Part shown: positions 7,434 through 11,319 of the stretch, piece by piece
Numbering within the stretch: position 1 is the first letter of the stretch
Layout of the letters: the number at the start of each line of letters is the position of its first letter
NCBI GenBank assembly: GCA_011523155.1
Contig: WTHL01000263.1
Coordinates: forward strand, 1 to 11,319
Direction: 5' to 3'
Source: Synechococcus sp. PL34863bin_39
Lineage (GTDB): Bacteria > Cyanobacteriota > Cyanobacteriia > PCC-6307 > Cyanobiaceae
Length of the DNA: 11,319 bases
The notes under the pieces: model-generated
Told to the model about the DNA's origin: nothing
Database searches by the model: none
The model's input: the letters and a program-made list of their open reading frames with translations, nothing else
Position numbers and translations under genes: made by a program

Positions 7434-7462
7434 TTGACACTATCCCTGGTGTCCGGTGTCAT
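7434..7462 (+). promoter_or_regulatory. Candidate sigma70-type promoter for rph
   Basis: A perfect TTGACA (7434-7439) is followed after 17 bp by TGTCAT (7457-7462, four of six matches to TATAAT). Transcription would start near 7470, about 85 bp before the rph ATG. The spacer and -10 box are covered by GTGTC repeats. This is a prediction from consensus only. Confidence 0.4.
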
Positions 7463-7470
7463 CCGACACC
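7436..7470. repeat. Cluster of four GTGTC/GACAC elements (possible operator)
   Basis: Within 35 bp there are GACAC (7436-7440), GGTGTC (7448-7453), GGTGTC (7455-7460) and GACACC (7465-7470). They form GACAC-N8-GTGTC, then a perfect 6-bp inverted repeat GGTGTC-ATCC-GACACC. The cluster covers the spacer, -10 and predicted start of the rph promoter and lies about 75-110 bp upstream of the divergent CobO-like gene. The layout resembles a repressor operator, but no cognate regulator is evident. Confidence 0.4.
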
Positions 7471-7543
7471 ATCACCCAAGACGCCACCTCACAACACCAG
7501 CCCAAACCGGCGTCCTGCCAGGCTTGATGGGTGGAACCAGCTT

Positions 7544-7549
7544 GGAGAG
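7544..7549 (+). promoter_or_regulatory. Ribosome-binding site of rph
   Basis: GGAGAG lies 5 nt before ATG 7555 and fixes that start in preference to the in-frame GTG at 7531, which has no Shine-Dalgarno. Confidence 0.65.
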
Positions 7550-7554
7550 CTGCC

Positions 7555-8295
7555 ATGACCAGTGCATCGAGCTCTGACTCAGCCCGAAACGATGGACGCA
7601 CCCCCTCGGATCTGAGACCCTTCGCGATCGAATGGGACCCGATGGGGTTCGCCCTGAGCTCACTCGTGGTTCGCACCGGGCGCACAACAGTGCTCTGCAG
7701 CGTGTGTCACGAAGAGGGCGTTCCCCGCTGGCGCAAAGGGCAGGGGAAGGGTTGGCTGAGTGCTGAATACCGCCTCCTTCCCGGCTCGACACCGGAACGC
7801 CAGCGCCGGGAGCTGATGAAGCTCTCCGGACGCACACAGGAGATTCAACGCCTGATCGGCCGCAGCCTGCGGGCCTGCATCGACATGGAGGCACTCGGCG
7901 AAAACACCCTTCTGATCGACTGCGATGTGATTCAGGCTGACGCGGGGACACGCACGGCCTCGATCACAGGTGCATGGGTGGCCCTCCGGCATGCCTGCAA
8001 TCAGTTGCTTGAACAGGGCCTTGTGGAGAGACAACCGATCACCAAACAGGTGGCCGCCGTGTCAGTGGGCCTGGTGCAGGACGCGACCTTGCTCGACCTC
8101 GACTACAGCGAAGACAGTCGCGCCGACGTGGATCTCAATGTCGTGATGGACGACCACCGCAATCTGCTCGAGATTCAGGGAACGGCGGAAGGCGAGGCCT
8201 TCAGTCGAACCCAGCTCAACGCCCTGCTTGACCTGGCCGAACCGGGCCTGCAGGCTCTGATGGAGGGCCAGCGGCAGGCACTGGGCAATCGCTGA
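7555..8295 (+). CDS. rph: Ribonuclease PH
   Basis: Phosphorolytic 3'-to-5' exoribonuclease that trims tRNA precursors and other RNA 3' ends, working as a ring-shaped hexamer in the cytoplasm. The 246-residue product matches the normal length. Motifs visible: NDGRTPSDLRP (12-22), GQGKGWLSAEYRLLPGST (62-79), the near-invariant GRTQEIQRLIGRSLRA (92-107) with phosphate-binding arginines, DCDVIQADAGTRTASITGA (122-140), DLDYSEDS (181-188) with catalytic acidic residues, and the closing EIQGTAEG (206-213). The start at ATG 7555 is supported by a strong Shine-Dalgarno. It is the first gene of the rightward run; ntcA begins 68 bp downstream, so read-through into ntcA is possible. Confidence 0.95.
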   Translation: MTSASSSDSARNDGRTPSDLRPFAIEWDPMGFALSSLVVRTGRTTVLCSVCHEEGVPRWRKGQGKGWLSAEYRLLPGSTPERQRRELMKLSGRTQEIQRLIGRSLRACIDMEALGENTLLIDCDVIQADAGTRTASITGAWVALRHACNQLLEQGLVERQPITKQVAAVSVGLVQDATLLDLDYSEDSRADVDLNVVMDDHRNLLEIQGTAEGEAFSRTQLNALLDLAEPGLQALMEGQRQALGNR

Positions 8296-8319
8296 ATTCC
8301 GTGCCTGTTGATACATGGA

Positions 8320-8335
8320 GGATCGCAGCTGATCC
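8320..8335. other. Short inverted repeat upstream of ntcA
   Basis: GGATC-GCAGCT-GATCC gives a 5-bp stem with a 6-nt loop, about 28 bp before the ntcA start. It has no T-tract and is not the GTA-N8-TAC type bound by NtcA. It could be chance or a small regulatory site. Confidence 0.2.
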
Positions 8336-8363
8336 GTAACTTCCTCAGACACGCAGTGCCTTC

Positions 8364-9092
8364 ATGCAGGGAGTCATGCACGGCTTCAGCCGAACTGCCA
8401 CCCCAGCCTCAAGGCCGATGACTCTGGCCAACAATTCCGAGCCGAAGACAAGAACGCTTCAGGATGTGATCCGCGGCCTTGATGGCGCGACCACCGAGAT
8501 GGTGGAGCGTGGCAAGACCATTTTCTTCCCCGGTGATCCGGCTGAACGTGTCTACCTGATCCGGAGGGGAGCTGTGCGCCTCTCCCGCGTCTACGAGTCA
8601 GGCGAAGAGATCACCGTGGCTCTTCTGCGTGAGAACAGTCTTTTCGGGGTGCTTTCGCTGCTTACAGGGCACCGCTCTGACCGCTTTTACCACTCCGTCG
8701 CCTTCACGCGGGTGGAGATGATCACGGCACCGGCGGCTTCCGTGCGTCAGGCGATCGAAGCCGACGCCAGCGTTGGTCTGCTGCTGCTGCAGGGCTTGTC
8801 CAGCCGGATCCTGCAGACCGAAACCATGATCGAAACCTTGACCCACCGCGACATGTCATCGCGCCTGGTGAGTTTCCTTCTGGTTCTCTGCCGTGACTTC
8901 GGCGTACCCGGCGATCGCGGCATCACGATCGACCTGAGGCTCTCCCATCAAGCCATCGCCGAAGCGATCGGCTCGACCCGCGTGACGATCACCCGATTGC
9001 TCGGGGACCTGCGTAATGCCGGCCTGGTCGAGATCGACCGAAAGAAGATCACCGTGCTGGATCCCATCGCCCTGGCCAAGAAATTCAGCTGA
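8364..9092 (+). CDS. ntcA: Global nitrogen regulator NtcA (CRP/FNR family)
   Basis: Cytoplasmic dimeric transcription factor that senses 2-oxoglutarate (with PipX as coactivator) and controls nitrogen-assimilation genes in cyanobacteria. The 242-residue sequence is nearly canonical. The cyclic-nucleotide-binding-like beta roll includes [20 protein letters not shown] (50-69), and the effector pocket includes FGVLSLLTG (94-102) and Arg107. The long dimer helix has [10 protein letters not shown] (144-153), with Arg148 and Glu153 equivalent to known 2-oxoglutarate contacts. The DNA-binding helix-turn-helix is [16 protein letters not shown] (193-208), followed by ITRLLGDLR. The first 30 or so residues are poorly conserved, so the start is uncertain: ATG 8364 is used, but ATG 8376 (MHGFSRT) is equally plausible. 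No exact GTA-N8-TAC autoregulatory box was found upstream. DUF3084 gene follows after 67 bp. Confidence 0.96.
   Translation: MQGVMHGFSRTATPASRPMTLANNSEPKTRTLQDVIRGLDGATTEMVERGKTIFFPGDPAERVYLIRRGAVRLSRVYESGEEITVALLRENSLFGVLSLLTGHRSDRFYHSVAFTRVEMITAPAASVRQAIEADASVGLLLLQGLSSRILQTETMIETLTHRDMSSRLVSFLLVLCRDFGVPGDRGITIDLRLSHQAIAEAIGSTRVTITRLLGDLRNAGLVEIDRKKITVLDPIALAKKFS
8911..8918. repeat. HIP1 octamer GCGATCGC
   Basis: Second and last exact HIP1 copy found by eye, inside ntcA. Confidence 0.5.
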
Positions 9093-9151
9093 GCGGGTTC
9101 CGGGTGACAATGGATCGCCAAGGGTTGGACTGACTACGCCAACTGACCGCT

Positions 9152-9157
9152 AGGAAA
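9152..9157 (+). promoter_or_regulatory. Ribosome-binding site supporting a TTG start
   Basis: AGGAAA ends 2 nt before TTG 9160 (AGGA spacing 4 nt). It supports the rare TTG start of the DUF3084 gene; the next in-frame ATG would lose the first membrane helix. Confidence 0.5.
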
Positions 9158-9159
9158 CG

Positions 9160-10347
9160 TTGACCGGCTGGCTTCTGATTCTGACTCTGCTCGTTCTCGG
9201 AGCAGTGCTCGCCACGCTGGGGGATCGTCTCGGCTCGCGGGTCGGCAAAGCGCGACTGAGTCTGCTCGGCCTGCGGCCTCGCAAAACAGCTGTTCTGATC
9301 ACAGTCCTGACGGGCGGAGCGATATCCGCCCTCTCCCTCGGCCTGATGCTGCTGGTGAGCCGTCAGCTGAGGGTTGGACTGTTCGAACTCAACGAACTGC
9401 AAGACAAGCTGCGATCAAGCCGGGCCGATCTCCAACGCAGCCTTGCAGCGCAGTCCGATGCTGCTCGTGAACTGCAGACAGCCCGTCGCGACCTGACCAA
9501 CGCCAGAACCAGGGCCGATGACCTGCGACAGGCGCTGGTCCCCCTTCAACAAGAGCGTGAGCGCCTTGAGGCGGAGCGTCAGCGACTCAACCGTGATGTC
9601 AGGACACGCGATGCAGAGATCCAGCGCACAGAGCGCGAACTGGCCGATGTGCGTTCGCGCATCAGCCAGGGGGAAAAGGAACTGCGCCAGCTCGAGCAGC
9701 AACGCAATGCCCTGCGGCTCGGCAATGTCGTGCTGAGCAGCGGCCAACGCCTGGCCACAGCGACACTGCGACTCGAGAGCGACGATCAGGCCAGACAGGT
9801 GATTGACGAGCTCCTGCGTGAGGCGAATCTCCAGGCCTATCAGCGCGTGCTGCCCGGGAAAACTCCTGACCGACAGATTCTGCTCGTCCCTCGCGCCGAT
9901 ATCGCCCGCCTCGAAAGCACGATCCAGCGTCCTGGCACCTGGGTCGTGACCATCCGCTCAGCCGCCAACGTGCTGCTGGGGGAAACGGTCGTCTACGCCT
10001 TTCCCGAAGTCCAGCCGAACACCACGATCGTCACCACCGGGGCGGTTCTGGCGACAACAGCGCTGGATGCCGGCGAACGGGCACCCGAGGCGGTGCGCAA
10101 CCGTCTGAACCTCCTCCTTGCCTCAGCCTTGGCCGAAGCACAGCGACGTGGTTCGCTGGTCCAGGGACTTCAGTTTGACTCCAATGCCGTGAATCGTCTC
10201 GGGACCCAATTGCTGCGACGGGCGCCGTCACGCATCGAACTGACGGTGGTCGCAACCCGAAACAGCGACACCGCTGATCCCATTGCTGTAACGATCAAGC
10301 CGGTCCAAACCATTCCGCCGGCAGTCGTCGGAGAACGACGTGACTGA
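9160..10347 (+). CDS. DUF3084 family membrane-anchored coiled-coil protein
   Basis: Function unknown; I recognise the overall form as the cyanobacterial DUF3084 family. The 395-residue protein opens with a hydrophobic helix (about 4-20), a basic linker GDRLGSRVGKARLSLLGLRPRK (two pieces, 21-30 and 31-42) and a second hydrophobic helix (about 44-66), so it should be an inner- or thylakoid-membrane protein. Residues about 75-188 are dense in Arg, Glu, Gln and Leu with heptad-like spacing, a long coiled coil. Residues about 189-385 form a separate globular part with beta-rich stretches (for example WVVTIRSAANVLLGETVVYA). It starts with TTG backed by AGGA; translation through the first helix requires this start. 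It follows ntcA by 67 bp and overlaps the next gene by 8 nt, so it probably shares a transcript with it. A role as an envelope scaffold is speculation. Confidence 0.88.
   Translation: MTGWLLILTLLVLGAVLATLGDRLGSRVGKARLSLLGLRPRKTAVLITVLTGGAISALSLGLMLLVSRQLRVGLFELNELQDKLRSSRADLQRSLAAQSDAARELQTARRDLTNARTRADDLRQALVPLQQERERLEAERQRLNRDVRTRDAEIQRTERELADVRSRISQGEKELRQLEQQRNALRLGNVVLSSGQRLATATLRLESDDQARQVIDELLREANLQAYQRVLPGKTPDRQILLVPRADIARLESTIQRPGTWVVTIRSAANVLLGETVVYAFPEVQPNTTIVTTGAVLATTALDAGERAPEAVRNRLNLLLASALAEAQRRGSLVQGLQFDSNAVNRLGTQLLRRAPSRIELTVVATRNSDTADPIAVTIKPVQTIPPAVVGERRD
10330..10333 (+). promoter_or_regulatory. Ribosome-binding site supporting a GTG start
   Basis: GGAG lies 6 nt before GTG 10340, inside the end of the DUF3084 gene, and supports the GTG start of the YqgF-like gene. 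Confidence 0.55.
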
Positions 10348-10822
10348 TGACCCAACCCCAACCGTTCCTCTGTGGGGAGTTGTTGCAGCCATTGATCCTG
10401 GACGCAGCAAATGCGGTCTTGTTCTTGCCGACTGCACGTCAGGCCAGGTGCTGGATGCCCTGGTCGTGGCTGCCGACGAGACCGAGAGCCAACTGAAACG
10501 CTGGCATCAGCAGACACCCCTGGCCACGCTGGTGCTGGGGAATGGAACCTCCAGCGATCAGTGGAAGACGTTGCTGCAAGCGCTCGCTCCGGTACGGGTT
10601 GTCGACGAGAGCGGCACAACACTTCGCGCCCGAAGCCGGTACTGGGAGCTCTGGCCCTGTCGTGGCTGGAGACGACTGCTACCTCAGGGCTTAAGGGTTC
10701 CAGCCTGTGAGCTTGATGCCATCGCAGCACTGGTGCTGCTGGAGGACCACGTCGGACACCCACTGCGATGGCCCCAACCACCCATGCAGGGACCAGGGAT
10801 CAGAAGCGCGCCCGTACCGTGA
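10340..10822 (+). CDS. YqgF/RuvC-like RNase H-fold protein
   Basis: The 160-residue product has three motifs in the order of the YqgF/RuvC nuclease fold: VAAIDPGRSKCGLVLAD (15-31) with Asp19, VRVVDESGTT (85-94) with Glu90, resembling the DERxTT motif of YqgF, and ELDAIAALVLLEDHV (124-138) with Asp126, resembling the last acidic motif of YqgF. LVLGNG (64-69) matches the central strand-loop (VVGLP in YqgF). The potential catalytic triad is thus intact. YqgF acts in pre-16S rRNA maturation and RuvC resolves Holliday junctions; which activity applies here, if any, is unknown. The length is near YqgF (about 140-150) with a Pro-rich tail. The GTG start, GGAG and 8-nt overlap with the DUF3084 gene suggest coupled translation. 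Its last 23 bp overlap the end of the opposing DUF3146 gene. Confidence 0.8.
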   Translation: MTDDPTPTVPLWGVVAAIDPGRSKCGLVLADCTSGQVLDALVVAADETESQLKRWHQQTPLATLVLGNGTSSDQWKTLLQALAPVRVVDESGTTLRARSRYWELWPCRGWRRLLPQGLRVPACELDAIAALVLLEDHVGHPLRWPQPPMQGPGIRSAPVP

Positions 10823-11057
10823 AGGTGTAATCACCTCCGGCTTCGAGGTGATAATCCGCTTTAACCAGAAACCGCAGAAGGGCGTCCTGAATCAATGCAC
10901 GCCCCAGGGAAGGCTCAACGGTGAGTTCACCCTGATCAAACGACCAGGAAAACTGCCATGCGAAGCCACCTGCACTGACTTCACCTTCCAGGCACTGCTC
11001 CTGAAAACTTTGACGCAGAACCCGGAGATGCGCTGTGGTGACAGGGAGAGGCGTCAT
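10800..11057 (-). CDS. DUF3146 family protein
   Basis: A small 85-residue protein that I match, with moderate certainty, to the cyanobacterial DUF3146 family; its function is unknown. It is soluble, with no membrane segment or cysteine pair. Visible features are a central aromatic stretch FAWQFSWSF (32-40), GRALIQDALLRFLVKADY (52-69), which looks like an amphipathic helix, and an ending YTFTVRARF typical of a terminal beta strand. The ATG overlaps the pth stop (ATGA), and an AGGA at 11064-11067 on the minus strand lies 6 nt upstream, so it is very probably translated from the pth transcript. Its 3' end overlaps the converging YqgF-like gene by 23 bp. Confidence 0.82.
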   Translation of the reverse strand: MTPLPVTTAHLRVLRQSFQEQCLEGEVSAGGFAWQFSWSFDQGELTVEPSLGRALIQDALLRFLVKADYHLEAGGDYTFTVRARF

Positions 11058-11319
11058 TCCGTGTCCTGAGGCATCAGATTCACACCATTGAGGCGATTCC
11101 CAGCACGCTCAAGCCCCTGCCGCTGAATGAGGTCAAGACCGCGAAGCACCTCCTCAAGAACCGCATCCAGCATGGGTTGCTCATTCTTATGAAAGCTGCC
11201 AAGCACATGTGACACCGTGCGTTCCCGCCGCTCTGTTGCGGTGCGCCCGGGGGCACCAATGCCGATCCTCAGGCGGGCGAACTCCTGAGTTCCGAGGTGC
11301 TGAATGGTGCTTCGTAGGC
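11054..11319 (-). CDS. pth: Peptidyl-tRNA hydrolase (C-terminal part; 5' end outside window)
   Basis: Recycles peptidyl-tRNA released from stalled ribosomes by cleaving the ester bond. Only the last 88 codons are present; the N-terminal half with the catalytic His and Asp lies beyond the window. The visible part begins LRSTIQHLGTQEFARLRIGIG, equivalent to the conserved LKSI..LGTQ.FPRLRIGIG strand-helix of Pth (split: helix, then RLRIGIG), followed by VLGSFHKNEQPMLDAVLEEV, which corresponds to the lid and C-terminal helix region. The end MPQDTE is ordinary. The stop TGA overlaps the ATG of the DUF3146 gene, so the two form an operon. Confidence 0.9.
   Translation of the reverse strand, partial: LRSTIQHLGTQEFARLRIGIGAPGRTATERRERTVSHVLGSFHKNEQPMLDAVLEEVLRGLDLIQRQGLERAGNRLNGVNLMPQDTE

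Noticed and set aside
7364..7462. N-terminal extension of the CobO-like protein from ATG 7462
   Set aside because: The extra 33 residues show no family resemblance, no Shine-Dalgarno precedes that ATG, and the DNA contains the promoter-like and repeat elements. A proteomic N-terminus at 7462 would overturn this.
8296..8363. NtcA autoregulatory site upstream of ntcA
   Set aside because: I looked for GTA-N8-TAC and near variants (including around TGTTGATACA at 8306-8315) and found no acceptable match.
10823..10836. AGGTG-TAAT-CACCT hairpin just after the YqgF-like stop
   Set aside because: A 5-bp stem wholly inside the DUF3146 coding sequence with no T-run; probably chance.
1..11319. tRNA, rRNA, CRISPR array, insertion sequence, riboswitch or prophage segment
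   Set aside because: No stretch between genes exceeds about 190 bp, and none shows cloverleaf, spaced repeats, terminal inverted repeats or transposase/integrase-like coding sequence.

Overview
This window is compact, GC-rich bacterial DNA and almost certainly comes from a marine picocyanobacterium of the Synechococcus/Cyanobium type. The strongest evidence is a near-canonical NtcA (the cyanobacterial nitrogen regulator). It is supported by a TxlA/HCF164-type membrane-anchored thioredoxin, a ThyX in place of ThyA, and DUF3084 and DUF3146 proteins, which I associate with cyanobacteria. The HIP1 octamer GCGATCGC, very frequent in many freshwater cyanobacteria, was found only twice by eye. I see no mobile element, tRNA, rRNA, CRISPR array or phage gene, and codon use looks uniform, so this reads as core chromosome.

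Layout, left to right. (1) 2-4217 is an amino-sugar/cell-wall block: the 3' part of a BadF/NagK-type sugar kinase (+), which overlaps tail to tail with a phosphoglucosamine mutase, glmM (-), and then, divergent from glmM, a 683-residue Slt-type lytic transglycosylase (+). (2) 4231-5348 holds an unrecognised multi-spanning membrane protein (-), divergent from a TxlA-like thioredoxin (+). (3) 5401-7363 is nucleotide metabolism: thyX (+) faces dcd (-), and dcd is preceded on its strand, with a TGATG junction, by a CobO/BtuR-like protein whose Walker A loop is degenerate. (4) 7364-7554 is a divergent intergenic region with a fair promoter and a cluster of four GTGTC/GACAC elements. (5) 7555-10822 is a rightward run: rph (RNase PH), ntcA, a DUF3084 coiled-coil membrane protein starting with TTG, and a small YqgF/RuvC-like RNase H-fold protein starting with GTG. 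(6) 10800-11319 is leftward: pth (3' part only) followed by a DUF3146 protein, joined by an ATGA overlap.

Functionally, the left block concerns UDP-GlcNAc supply and peptidoglycan turnover. The middle block leads to dTMP: Dcd makes dUTP, whose dUMP product ThyX methylates. The right block combines RNA maturation (RNase PH, possibly the YqgF-like protein) and translation (Pth) with nitrogen control.

I found no obviously new multigene system. The points most worth checking are the CobO-like protein without a P-loop lysine, the GTGTC repeat cluster sitting on the putative rph promoter, the diverged YqgF-like protein downstream of ntcA, and the variant ThyX signature.
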